47,308 nt of DNA from positions 1 to 47,308 of the forward strand of contig JAEWKH010000165.1 of NCBI GenBank assembly GCA_023386155.1, read 5' to 3'. Origin of the DNA: Pseudomonadota bacterium. Lineage in GTDB: Bacteria > Pseudomonadota > Alphaproteobacteria > Rhizobiales > Beijerinckiaceae. The notes under the pieces are model-generated. The model had not been told where the DNA came from. It was given only the letters and a program-made list of their open reading frames with translations, and searched no databases. Of this stretch, positions 33,799-42,374 are shown one piece after another. The first letter of the stretch is position 1. Each line of letters starts with the position of its first letter. The position numbers and the translations under genes are program-made.

Positions 33799-34629
33799 AT
33801 GGCTTTGTCCGCAGCGGCAGACCAGGTTCACACCGACTTCTCAGAAGGCATGAGCTATGGGGATTATCTCCGGCTCGACACTCTCCTTTCCGCCCAGTCT
33901 CCCCTGACGGCCGAGCACGACGAACTCCTCTTCATCACCATCCATCAGGTGATGGAGCTCTGGCTGAAGCTCCTGAACCGGGAGCTCGATACGGCGCTGG
34001 CTCATATCCGGGCCGATGAGCTCCAGCCTGCCTTCAAATGCACCGCGCGGATCAACCGGATCCAGGAGCAGCTGATCCAGGCCTGGACCGTGCTCTCCAC
34101 CATGACGCCCTCCGATTACCTGAGCTTCCGCCCGGCGCTCGGCAAATCCTCCGGCTTCCAGTCCTGGCAGTACCGCCTGGTGGAGTTCAAGCTCGGCGCC
34201 AAGGACCCGATCAAGATGGCGCCGCACCGGCATCGGAGCGACCTCGCGGAGCAGCTCGAGGCCGCCTACCGGGCGCCGAGCCTCTACGACGAGACCCTGC
34301 GCCTCCTCGCCCGGCGCGGCTACGCGATTCCCGCGGAGGTTCTCGACCGCGACGTGACGCAGCCCTACGCGGCCAGCGCCGGCGTCGAGGCCGCCTGGGA
34401 GGAGATCTACCGCCATGCGGGCGAGCACTTCGATCTCTACGAGCTCGCGGAGGAGCTGGTCGATCTGGAGGACGCCTTCCAGCAATGGCGCTTCCGGCAC
34501 ATGAAGACCGTGGAGCGCATCATCGGCATGCGCAGCGGCACGGGAGGCAGCAGCGGCGTGACCTATCTGCGCAAGGCGCTGGAACGCTACTTTTTCCCCG
34601 AGCTCTGGTCCGTGCGCGGCAGGCTTTGA
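33799..34629 (+). CDS. kynA: Tryptophan 2,3-dioxygenase
   Basis: This 276-aa heme enzyme opens the indole ring of L-tryptophan to N-formylkynurenine, the first step of the kynurenine pathway. Family marks are MSYGDYLRLDTLL at the start, active-site H49 in FITIHQVMELWLK, the substrate-binding Arg in YRLVEFKLG, the proximal heme ligand H234 in FRHMKTVERIIG and the loop SGTGGSSGV. The length is typical of bacterial enzymes. Fifteen bases separate it from the kynureninase-like gene, so both are probably co-transcribed for tryptophan catabolism. Confidence 0.97.
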   Translation: MALSAAADQVHTDFSEGMSYGDYLRLDTLLSAQSPLTAEHDELLFITIHQVMELWLKLLNRELDTALAHIRADELQPAFKCTARINRIQEQLIQAWTVLSTMTPSDYLSFRPALGKSSGFQSWQYRLVEFKLGAKDPIKMAPHRHRSDLAEQLEAAYRAPSLYDETLRLLARRGYAIPAEVLDRDVTQPYAASAGVEAAWEEIYRHAGEHFDLYELAEELVDLEDAFQQWRFRHMKTVERIIGMRSGTGGSSGVTYLRKALERYFFPELWSVRGRL

Positions 34630-34644
34630 TGGAGGAGATGCGCC

Positions 34645-35838
34645 ATGCTTGACCTTCGCTCGCACTTCTCCCGCTTCCTCAACACCGAGCCAGACCGCCT
34701 GCATTTCGCGGCCCACAGCCATCACCCCTGGCCGGACGTGACGCGCGACGCCCAGATGCAGGCCTGGGACGATGCCGCCCGCCTCATCGACGACAAGTGG
34801 GAGCATGTTCTGGGGCCCATCCTCGACGAGTATCGCGGCCATGTGGCCGGGCACCTCAACCTGCCCGATCCGTCGACCATCGCGGTGGCGCCGAACACCC
34901 ATGAGTTCCTGAAGCGCATCCTCTCCTGCTTTCCCACGGACCGGCCGGTCCGCATCCTGACCTCGGACGGCGAGTTTCATTCCTTCGCGCGCCAGATCGC
35001 GCGCCTGGAAGAGGAGCGCATCGTTGCCGTCACGCGCGTGACGGCGGAGCCCTTCACGACCTTCGAGGACCGTTTCTTCACGGCCGCGCAGGGCGGCTAC
35101 GATCTCATTTTCGTCAGCCAGGTCTTCTTCAATTCGGGCTTCGCGCCGGACGGCCGCAGGCTCGCGGAATGCGCCTGCGACGGCGCCATGATCGTGATCG
35201 ACGGCTATCACGGCTTCATGGCCCGGCCGACGGATCTGGGAAGCATCGCGGAGCGCGTGTTCTACATCGCCGGCGGCTACAAGTACGCGATGGCCGGAGA
35301 AGGCGCCTGCTTCATGCATTGCCCGCCGGGATGGGGCCTGCGCCCGCGCGATACCGGCTGGTACGCTGCCTTCGGCAACCTCACGAACGCGCAGGGCGGA
35401 CAGGTCGGCTACAGCGACGACGGATGGCGGTTCATGGGCGCGACTTTCGATCCCTCGGGCCTCTACCGCTTCAATGCGGTGATGCGCTGGCTCGCAGACG
35501 AAGGCATCACGCCCGGCATCATCCATGCCCACGCCAAGGCCCTGCAGCAGCACTTCCTGCGCCGTGCCGGCGGTTCCGCCCTGCTCGAGCAGGCTTCGCT
35601 CATCGTGCCGGCCGACGAGATGCGGCGCGGCAATTTCCTCACCTTCCAGACGCCGGCGGCTCAGGCGATCCACCAGGACCTCGCGGCTCTGCGCGTGGTG
35701 ACGGATGTCCGCGGCGAGCGCCTGCGCCTCGGCTTCGGCATCTACCAGACGGAAGAGGAAGTGGACGATCTCGCGCGCCGCATCGACGAGGCAGGCGCGC
35801 TGGAATCCCTGCCCATCAACACGTCTTCGGCGGCCTGA
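34645..35838 (+). CDS. Kynureninase-like PLP enzyme (aminotransferase class V fold)
   Basis: This 397-aa PLP enzyme has the class V fold. The likely Schiff-base lysine is K213 in AGGYKYAMAGEGACFMH, where classical kynureninases have SYKYLNGGPG; other pieces are RLHFAAHSHHPWPDV near the N-terminus, the PLP-binding Asp in MIVIDGYHGF, and FMGATFDPSGLYRF. Placement directly behind tryptophan dioxygenase suggests cleavage of kynurenine to anthranilate and alanine. The lysine loop differs from typical KynU, so it may be a distinct subfamily; hence no symbol. No kynurenine formamidase gene is visible between or next to the pair. Confidence 0.8.
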   Translation: MLDLRSHFSRFLNTEPDRLHFAAHSHHPWPDVTRDAQMQAWDDAARLIDDKWEHVLGPILDEYRGHVAGHLNLPDPSTIAVAPNTHEFLKRILSCFPTDRPVRILTSDGEFHSFARQIARLEEERIVAVTRVTAEPFTTFEDRFFTAAQGGYDLIFVSQVFFNSGFAPDGRRLAECACDGAMIVIDGYHGFMARPTDLGSIAERVFYIAGGYKYAMAGEGACFMHCPPGWGLRPRDTGWYAAFGNLTNAQGGQVGYSDDGWRFMGATFDPSGLYRFNAVMRWLADEGITPGIIHAHAKALQQHFLRRAGGSALLEQASLIVPADEMRRGNFLTFQTPAAQAIHQDLAALRVVTDVRGERLRLGFGIYQTEEEVDDLARRIDEAGALESLPINTSSAA

Positions 35839-36056
35839 AGAAGGCTTGCGCCTGCATTCGGCTCCCCGGCAAGCGCGCTGGGAAGCCGCGTTCCATTATT
35901 GCCCGCTACCACCTCTGCGATCATGCCCCTCGGCTTTTCGATTTGACAGGATGCGGCATGGAGCAGAGCATTCGTCCCTGCTTGAAAGCATTGGACTCCA
36001 CCTGAGTGCCTCCTGTTCCGACGCTCGCGTCGGACAGCCAGCTTCGGAGCCAGGCC

Positions 36057-37391
36057 ATGCCGGTCGACACGCATTACGCCCGGAGCGGGGATCTCAGGAT
36101 CGCCTATCAGGTCGTCGGCCAGGGATCGCTCGACCTGGTCTTCGTCCCCGGATTCATCTCCAACCTCGATCTCTACTGGGATGAGCCGAACCTGGCTCAC
36201 TTCCTGTCCCGCCTGGGCGCATTCAGCCGTCTCATCCTCTTCGACAAGCGCGGCACCGGACTCTCCGATCGCTTGGGCGATCTGCCGACCCTCGAGGAGC
36301 GCATGGACGACGTCAGGGCGGTCATGGACGCCGTGGGCAGCACGAGAGCCGCGCTCTTGGGAATCTCGGAAGGGGGCGCGATGAGCATGCTCTTTGCGGC
36401 AACCTATCCTGAACGGACACAGGCCCTGATCCTCTATGGCACCTATGCCGATTTTCACACCTGGGTGCTGCCGCCCGACCGGTTCGAGCAGTTCCTGGAG
36501 AGGATCGACCGGTCCTGGGGGCAAGGCGATAGTCTCATCGCCTTCGCGCCGACACGGATGGCGGATGAGCGCTTCAGACAATGGTGGGCGCGCTTCGAGC
36601 GGCAGGGCGCTAGTCCCTCGGCCGTCACAGCTCTCATGCGAATGAACAGCCAGATCGACGTGCGTCACGTTCTGCCGATGATCCGTGTCCCGACCCTGGT
36701 GCTGCACCGCTCGGGCGACACACGGGTCAACGTGGAGGGAGGCCGTTATCTCGCGGCCAACATTCCGGGTGCGAAATATGTCGAGCTTCCGGGCATGGAT
36801 CACGTGATGTGGGCTGGAAACGTGAACCCGATGGCCGATGCGATCGAGGAATTCCTCACCGGCACGCATAGCGAAAGCGAACCGGATCGTGTGCTGGCGA
36901 CAGTCCTGTTCACGGATATCGTGGATTCGACCCGCAAGGCGGAAGTGATGGGCGACCGCGGCTGGCATGCCCTTCTCGGCGAGCACGACAGAATCGTCCG
37001 TGACGCGATCGGACGGTTCCGGGGGCGTGAGATCAAGACACTCGGCGATGGATTCCTGGCCACCTTCGACGGCCCCGCACGCGCCGTCCGGTGCGCCAGT
37101 GCGATCGTCGACGACCTCCATCCCTTGAGCCTGAATGTCCGATGCGGCGTGCATACCGGCGAGATCGAGGTGAAGGACGACGATATCGGCGGAATTGCGG
37201 TTCACATCGCAGCCCGGATCGCCTCCCTGGCGGAATGCGGCGACGTGTTCGTATCCCGGACGGTGCGCGATCTCGTCGCCGGATCCAATCTGCCCTTGGA
37301 GAAGAGAGGCGATTTTGCCTTGAAGGGATTGAGCGAGCCCATGCCTCTCTATGCCGTCGCGCGTCCTCGGCGGGAAGGAATGCGCGTGTGA
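36057..37391 (+). CDS. Alpha/beta-hydrolase - class III adenylate cyclase fusion
   Basis: This 444-aa soluble protein joins two domains. The N-terminal alpha/beta hydrolase (about 1-270) has an oxyanion-region FVPGFISNLD, the nucleophile elbow GISEGGAM and a late Asp/His pair (LHRSGDTRVNV, PGMDHVMW). The C-terminal class III cyclase domain (about 280-440) has the metal-binding VLFTDIVDST, KTLGDGFLATF and CGVHTGEIE. This architecture occurs in many Actinobacteria and Rhizobiales and is thought to couple binding or hydrolysis of a small molecule to cAMP production; the ligand is unknown. The start at 36057 is supported by CGGAG upstream and the usual N-terminus. Confidence 0.9.
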   Translation: MPVDTHYARSGDLRIAYQVVGQGSLDLVFVPGFISNLDLYWDEPNLAHFLSRLGAFSRLILFDKRGTGLSDRLGDLPTLEERMDDVRAVMDAVGSTRAALLGISEGGAMSMLFAATYPERTQALILYGTYADFHTWVLPPDRFEQFLERIDRSWGQGDSLIAFAPTRMADERFRQWWARFERQGASPSAVTALMRMNSQIDVRHVLPMIRVPTLVLHRSGDTRVNVEGGRYLAANIPGAKYVELPGMDHVMWAGNVNPMADAIEEFLTGTHSESEPDRVLATVLFTDIVDSTRKAEVMGDRGWHALLGEHDRIVRDAIGRFRGREIKTLGDGFLATFDGPARAVRCASAIVDDLHPLSLNVRCGVHTGEIEVKDDDIGGIAVHIAARIASLAECGDVFVSRTVRDLVAGSNLPLEKRGDFALKGLSEPMPLYAVARPRREGMRV

Positions 37392-37442
37392 CGTCGTGAC
37401 CATTCGGATCGTCGCGGAGGATGCGGGAATGACAGAGGCTGG

Positions 37443-37499
37443 AGCATCGTGCGGACCCTATGGGTCGCTGGCGCGGCCTGTAGGGTCCGCACGATGCGC
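37443..37499. repeat. Dispersed palindromic repeat with 17-bp perfect arms
   Basis: GCATCGTGCGGACCCTA (37444-37460) and TAGGGTCCGCACGATGC (37481-37497) are exact inverted copies around a 20-base loop. It is a type 1 variant with a GGACCC extension, between the cyclase and phosphoesterase genes. Confidence 0.9.
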
Positions 37500-37541
37500 C
37501 GGCAGGCGAGACTACATGCAGGAGCCACCCCTTTGCCACGC

Positions 37542-39374
37542 ATGCATTTGTGGAAACCCATGCTGATCGATCCGCGCCTCGGCGATACGGAGGACGACGT
37601 CGCGAGCACCAAGAGCCGGTCCCTCATGGCCATCGGCGGACGGCTTCTTGCCGAGATCAGCATTCCGAAGCTCGTCCTGGCCTGGATCATGCTGATCGGA
37701 CTTCCTGCGACCCTGCTCGGCCTTGCGCCACTGGTCGTTCTGGGATGGGCGCACATGATTTCCGGACAGGTCGCGACCGCGCTGGCAGGCTTCTGGTCGC
37801 TGCTGATCGTCGCCAGCCTCGTGGCGCTCGCCTGGATCAGCGGCAAGCCCGTGCTGCGCGCGGCCGAACAAAGCTTCTGGTCTCTCAACGCGCTGGCCGT
37901 TCAGCCGATCTATGCCCTGTTTCGCGAAGGGCTGCGGCATGTCATCGGCCGCCTTGCTCCCGACATGAGGCCACGGCGGCGCGAGCATCTCTACGCCATC
38001 GCGGCCATCGGCGGCGGCCTTCTGGTGAGCACGCTGGCGTTCTGGTTCGTGACCCTCGCCTGGCCCGCCTCGCGCTGGGTCGGCGAAGCCGGTGACATCC
38101 TGGCGCCGCTCCAGCTCATCATCCCGGCTCTCGCCAATGCCGTGGTGATCGTGGGATGCTACGTGACGGGCATGGCCCTGGTATGGGCGTTCGCGGACGG
38201 CGCCCTCGGAAGGCCCACCGATCTCATGACCTTCGCGGACATTCCGCCCGAAATCCGGACCTGGCGCGTCGCGCATCTTTCAGACCTCCACGCGGTCGGA
38301 GAGCGCTACGGCTTCCGGATCGAAAGCGGCCGCACAGGGCCGCAGGGCAATGGGCGGATCCGCCATGTCCTCGATCGGCTTGACGCCCTTCACGCCGAGC
38401 ACCCGCTGGATCTCATCCTGATCACCGGCGACATGACGGATGCCGGCCGGTCGGCGGAATGGGCGGAATTCATGGACGCCATCGCGAAGCATCCCGCGCT
38501 GGCCGAGCGCGTGCTGATCCTTCCCGGGAACCACGACGTGAATGTCGTGGACCGGGCCAACCCGGCCCGTCTCGAACTGCCGACGAGCCCTGGAAAGCGC
38601 CTTCGCCAGCTGCGCACCCTCTCCGCCATCGAGGCCCTGCATGGAGACAGGGTTTTCTGCTTCAATTCCGAGACCGGCCGCCTCGGCCCCACCCTGTCGG
38701 AAAGGCTGGCGCCCTACCGGAGCGACATCGAGGCCTTCGCCGATACGGGAGGGATCCGCCTGTCCCTTCGCCTGTCCCAGGTCTGGGACGATGCCTTCCC
38801 CATGATCGTGCCGCCGAAGACGGATGACGGCATCGGCATCGCGCTTCTCAATTCGAATGCGGAATCGCATTTCTCCTTCACCAATGCCCTCGGCATCATA
38901 TCCGCGCTGCAGGCGCAGGATCTCCTGGCCGCCATGGAGCGCTATCCGCGGGCCGGCTGGATCGTCGCGCTCCACCACCATCTCGTGGAATATCCCACGC
39001 CGGCAAAAGCCTTCTCCGAGCGCATCGGCACGGCCCTGATCAATGGCTCCTGGTTCGTCAGGCAACTGCGCCCCTTTGCCGGCCGGCTTGTGGTGCTCCA
39101 TGGACACCGGCACACCGAATGGATCGGAAAGTGCGGAGGCATCCGCATCGTCTCGGCCGCATCTCCCGTCATGAACCGGGCGCGGAACGGCCGCATCTCG
39201 TTCCTCGTACACACCTTTGGGGTCAGCGGCGGCGAACTGCGATTCACGGCTCCGGAGCGGCTGGAGGTCACGCTTCCGGACGAGCCTGGTCAGGAGCGGG
39301 CGGCTCCGTCTCCAGAGGCGGGCCGAGCTGCGTCGCCAGCCATCGGGTCGACGGATCCTGGGCGCAGAAAGTGA
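37542..39374 (+). CDS. Membrane-anchored calcineurin-like metallophosphoesterase
   Basis: This protein of about 610 aa has four or so hydrophobic helices in the first 220 residues (for example KLVLAWIMLIGLPATLLGLA and LLIVASLVALAWI), then a calcineurin-like phosphoesterase domain. Metal motifs appear in order: HLSDLHAV, LITGDMTDAG, LPGNHDVNV, LHHHLVEYP and LHGHRHTEWIG. The substrate is unknown; it may be a lipid-linked or nucleotide phosphate. The start is uncertain: ATG 37542 or ATG 37560, neither with a strong ribosome site; a longer frame back to 37449 crosses the palindromic repeat. Its last 107 bp overlap the convergent transporter gene. Confidence 0.87.
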   Translation: MHLWKPMLIDPRLGDTEDDVASTKSRSLMAIGGRLLAEISIPKLVLAWIMLIGLPATLLGLAPLVVLGWAHMISGQVATALAGFWSLLIVASLVALAWISGKPVLRAAEQSFWSLNALAVQPIYALFREGLRHVIGRLAPDMRPRRREHLYAIAAIGGGLLVSTLAFWFVTLAWPASRWVGEAGDILAPLQLIIPALANAVVIVGCYVTGMALVWAFADGALGRPTDLMTFADIPPEIRTWRVAHLSDLHAVGERYGFRIESGRTGPQGNGRIRHVLDRLDALHAEHPLDLILITGDMTDAGRSAEWAEFMDAIAKHPALAERVLILPGNHDVNVVDRANPARLELPTSPGKRLRQLRTLSAIEALHGDRVFCFNSETGRLGPTLSERLAPYRSDIEAFADTGGIRLSLRLSQVWDDAFPMIVPPKTDDGIGIALLNSNAESHFSFTNALGIISALQAQDLLAAMERYPRAGWIVALHHHLVEYPTPAKAFSERIGTALINGSWFVRQLRPFAGRLVVLHGHRHTEWIGKCGGIRIVSAASPVMNRARNGRISFLVHTFGVSGGELRFTAPERLEVTLPDEPGQERAAPSPEAGRAASPAIGSTDPGRRK

Positions 39375-40371
39375 GAACGGCGATCGTGATCGGGAGACCG
39401 ATGAACGTGCCCGGCAATCCCCACAGGAACGTCCAGAGGAAGATCGAGAACAGCACGACGAAGGGCGACATGGCGAGCACGGAGCCGGACAGGCGCGGCT
39501 CGATGTAGCTCCCGACCACGAACTGAATCACGTTGAGGCACGCGAACACCACGATGACGGTCTGCCAAGTGTCGAACTGGACCATCGCGAGCAATGTCGG
39601 GAACAGGGTCGCGATGAAGGGGCCGATGAACGGGATGTAGTTCAGCGTAAAGGCGATCACGCCCCATTCCTGGGCCAGCGGCAGGCCGACGATCACCGCA
39701 AAGGCCCAGACGAGCGCGCCGGTCAGAATGCTCATCAGGGTTCGCACCACCATGTATCGCCTGATCTTCACCGCCGTCTCCTCGCTTCCGTCGAGCAGGA
39801 CCCGCGCGATGCGGCGGTTGGGGAGCGTGTCGACCTTCCGCGCGGTCCCTTCGACCTCGAGCAGGCCGATGATGACGTAGACGAGAACGACGAGCCAGAA
39901 GCTCAGCGCCGTGTTCACCTGGCCGGTGAGCTTCTGCATGAGTCCCACGATCCAGCCGATGTTGAAGTGGTCGGCCCAGATGCTCGCCACGGCAATTCCC
40001 TGCTCCTCGAGCCAGAGCGTCATCTGATTGAAAAGCGCCTGGAACCGACTCAGGTTGATGAGGATCCATCGGCCGACGCGGCTGAAGGCCCAGACGATCA
40101 GCGAGGCGAAGCCGCTGAACGTAATCACGAGCACCAGAACGCTGATCGCCAGGGCGATCAGGCGCGGGACGTAGGCCTGGAGACGCGATTGAAGCGGCCA
40201 GAGGATGGCGATCAGGAACAGCGAGAAGGCCACCGGAGCGATAACCGTGTCGGCCACATAGACCGCGCCGAGGATAGCCAGGATAACCAGGGCGATCAGA
40301 GCCCAATGCGTCGAGCCATCGTCAGCGGCGGCACGATGCGTTTCATCCAACGGAGCTTGAGGCCGATCCAC
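39268..40371 (-). CDS. AI-2E family transporter (PerM-like)
   Basis: This 367-aa inner-membrane protein matches the AI-2E/PerM family: about eight helices, paired hydrophobic stretches at the N-terminus (ALIALVILAILGAVYVAD), a central soluble amphipathic part and the conserved NYIPFIGPFIATLFPTLLA and YIEPRLSGSVLAMSPFVV. Members export signals or small molecules, or serve in Na+/H+ exchange; the substrate here is unknown. The start is GTG at 40371 with GGAGGG 7 bases upstream. The C-terminal Pro/Glu-rich tail (after about residue 332) is coded in the segment that overlaps the convergent phosphoesterase gene. Confidence 0.92.
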   Translation of the reverse strand: MDRPQAPLDETHRAAADDGSTHWALIALVILAILGAVYVADTVIAPVAFSLFLIAILWPLQSRLQAYVPRLIALAISVLVLVITFSGFASLIVWAFSRVGRWILINLSRFQALFNQMTLWLEEQGIAVASIWADHFNIGWIVGLMQKLTGQVNTALSFWLVVLVYVIIGLLEVEGTARKVDTLPNRRIARVLLDGSEETAVKIRRYMVVRTLMSILTGALVWAFAVIVGLPLAQEWGVIAFTLNYIPFIGPFIATLFPTLLAMVQFDTWQTVIVVFACLNVIQFVVGSYIEPRLSGSVLAMSPFVVLFSIFLWTFLWGLPGTFIGLPITIAVLTFCAQDPSTRWLATQLGPPLETEPPAPDQARPEA

Positions 40372-40774
40372 GTCGTCCCTCCCGGTCGCCTTGCGTTGAG
40401 GATCGGCTGCTCGATGTATTGTCGTCGGTCGTTACCAGCACGACGGCGAATTCAAGAACAGCCAGTCCGGCTTCTCGCTCGCGGATCAGACAACGACCCG
40501 ATCTCATCGGCAACTCAATATTTATTCCTTGTCAATGGATACAAAAGGGATCATAATCCGCACGTTTAATGATCCACATGAGGGTCTTTTTTGTCTCGCG
40601 GGAGATTGCATTTTCTCCTGACAGGATCTTTGTTTCCGGTCTGAATTTCAGAATTGTTGTTGGAAGGCAGCTGAAGCAGGTCAGCCAGTATCGATCGTTG
40701 CTCGGCAACTGGCCAATCAATACAGCTTCGCGTCCTGCCTTCTGTCGTGGCGTCCTCTCAGCTTAGGGCTGGAC
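40372..40774. other. Intergenic region between divergent genes
   Basis: It holds the promoters of the GTG-initiated transporter (minus) and of the AbgT operon (plus). It is more AT-rich from 40510 to 40720 than its neighbours. Two frames of about 60 aa (40532-40720 minus, 40569-40766 plus) mirror each other and lack ribosome sites; neither is called. No repeat copy is present. Confidence 0.5.
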
Positions 40775-42328
40775 ATGACAAGCAGCACGGAAGTCGCGCC
40801 GAAAACGGCCATGCAGCGTTTTCTCGACGGTGTCGAACGCGTGGGGAACATGGTTCCCCATCCGGTGGTCATTTTCCTGATCCTCATCGCCATCGTCATG
40901 GTGCTCTCGGCCGTGTTCAGCCTGTTCGGAGCGGCCATCTCGTTCGAACGCATCAACCCGGATACGCACCAGGTCGAGACGGCCACCACGGAGATCCGCA
41001 GCCTGCTGACCATGGACGGTATCCGCTTCATGTACGTGTCGCTGATCCCGAATTTCATGAGCTTCACGGCGGTCGGTCTCATGATCGTCGCGATGATCGG
41101 TGCCGGCGTCGCGGAAGAGTCCGGCCTTGTCACCGCACTGATCCGGAAGCTCGTCATCGTCTCGCCCTATTGGGCACTGACCTATATTCTGTCCTTCGTC
41201 GGAATCATCTCCAGCATCGCGGCAGATGCGGGCTATCTGGTCCTGATCCCCCTGGCAGGCATCGCGTATCTGGCCGTGGGGCGCCATCCCCTGGCGGGCC
41301 TCGCGCTTGGCTTCGCCGCCGTGGCGGCCGCCTTTACCGTCAACATGCTGATCAAGCCGCTCGACGCCGTGCTCGTCGAATTCACCAATGACGCGGCTCA
41401 TCTCGTCGATCCCAACCGGTCCATCGGCCTTGCCTCGAATGTCTGGTTCTCGATCGCATCGGTGCTGTTCCTCACGGTCGTCATCGCGGTCATCACCGAC
41501 CGCGTGATCGCGCCCCGCCTGGGACCATACGACCCGAAACTGGCCGCGGAAGGAACCACGACGGAGCAGGGCGCCGAGCTTTCGGAGCTGGAATCGCGCG
41601 GATTGCGATTTGCCGGGTTAGGGCTGCTCGGCCTGGTCGCGGTCTTCTGCCTCCTGACCCTTCCGCCGGGCGCGCCGCTGCGCAACCCCGACACAGGAGA
41701 GCTCATCGGCGACTCGCCCTTCATGAACGGGCTGATCGCGCTGATCATGCTGATGTTCCTCGTCACGGGCTGGACCTACGGGATCGGTGCCGGCACGCTG
41801 AAGACACTGCCCGAGGTGATCGCCGCGATCGAGAAGTCGATCAAGAGCCTCGGCGGCACGATCTTCCTGTTCTTCGTCCTGAGCCAGTTCGTGGCCTATT
41901 TCACCTACACCAACATGGGCACCGTGATGGCGCTCAGCCTGTCGGGCGCTCTGCAGGCCGCCAATATCGGCGCATTGCCGCTGTTGCTCGGCTTCATCGT
42001 CGTCGTTGCGATCATCGACCTGCTGCTGACCGGCGCGATCGCCAAGTGGGCGATCTTCGCCCCGGTCTTCGTGCCGCTGCTCATGAAGCTCGGGGTCGAG
42101 CCGGAGGCGGTGCTCGCGGCCTATCGCGTCGGCGACTCGCCGATGAACGCGATCACGCCCCTCAACGCCTATTTCGCCCTCGTCGTCGGATTCGCACAGA
42201 GATACGACCGGTCTGCTGGCGTCGGCACCGTCGTGTCGATGATGCTTCCTTACGTCGTATGGATCCTCGTTCTCTGGACTGCCCTCTTCGCCATCTGGAA
42301 GATGCTCGGACTCCCCTGGGGATTGTGA
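40775..42328 (+). CDS. AbgT-family transporter
   Basis: This 517-aa inner-membrane protein belongs to the AbgT family (p-aminobenzoyl-glutamate uptake, or drug/sulfonamide efflux in some members). About eleven helices are seen. Family sequences include GNMVPHPVVIFLIL near the start, the region SIAADAGYLVLIPL, and the C-terminal GDSPMNAITPLNAYFALVVG. The ATG has AGGG upstream. The next gene, 46 bp away, encodes an M20 peptidase, the same pairing of transporter and amidohydrolase as in the E. coli abg operon, so import followed by cleavage of an acyl-amino acid or dipeptide is likely. Confidence 0.92.
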   Translation: MTSSTEVAPKTAMQRFLDGVERVGNMVPHPVVIFLILIAIVMVLSAVFSLFGAAISFERINPDTHQVETATTEIRSLLTMDGIRFMYVSLIPNFMSFTAVGLMIVAMIGAGVAEESGLVTALIRKLVIVSPYWALTYILSFVGIISSIAADAGYLVLIPLAGIAYLAVGRHPLAGLALGFAAVAAAFTVNMLIKPLDAVLVEFTNDAAHLVDPNRSIGLASNVWFSIASVLFLTVVIAVITDRVIAPRLGPYDPKLAAEGTTTEQGAELSELESRGLRFAGLGLLGLVAVFCLLTLPPGAPLRNPDTGELIGDSPFMNGLIALIMLMFLVTGWTYGIGAGTLKTLPEVIAAIEKSIKSLGGTIFLFFVLSQFVAYFTYTNMGTVMALSLSGALQAANIGALPLLLGFIVVVAIIDLLLTGAIAKWAIFAPVFVPLLMKLGVEPEAVLAAYRVGDSPMNAITPLNAYFALVVGFAQRYDRSAGVGTVVSMMLPYVVWILVLWTALFAIWKMLGLPWGL

Positions 42329-42374
42329 GCCGATGCCGGCTGGATGAGATCATAGCAAGCAACGGGTCGGAACA

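Noticed and set aside
33841..35673. Minus-strand frame of 610 residues opposite kynA and the PLP gene
   Set aside because: A shadow frame; both plus-strand genes have catalytic motifs.
40532..40766. Two small overlapping frames on opposite strands
   Set aside because: No ribosome sites and no recognisable pattern; they lie in a shared promoter region.
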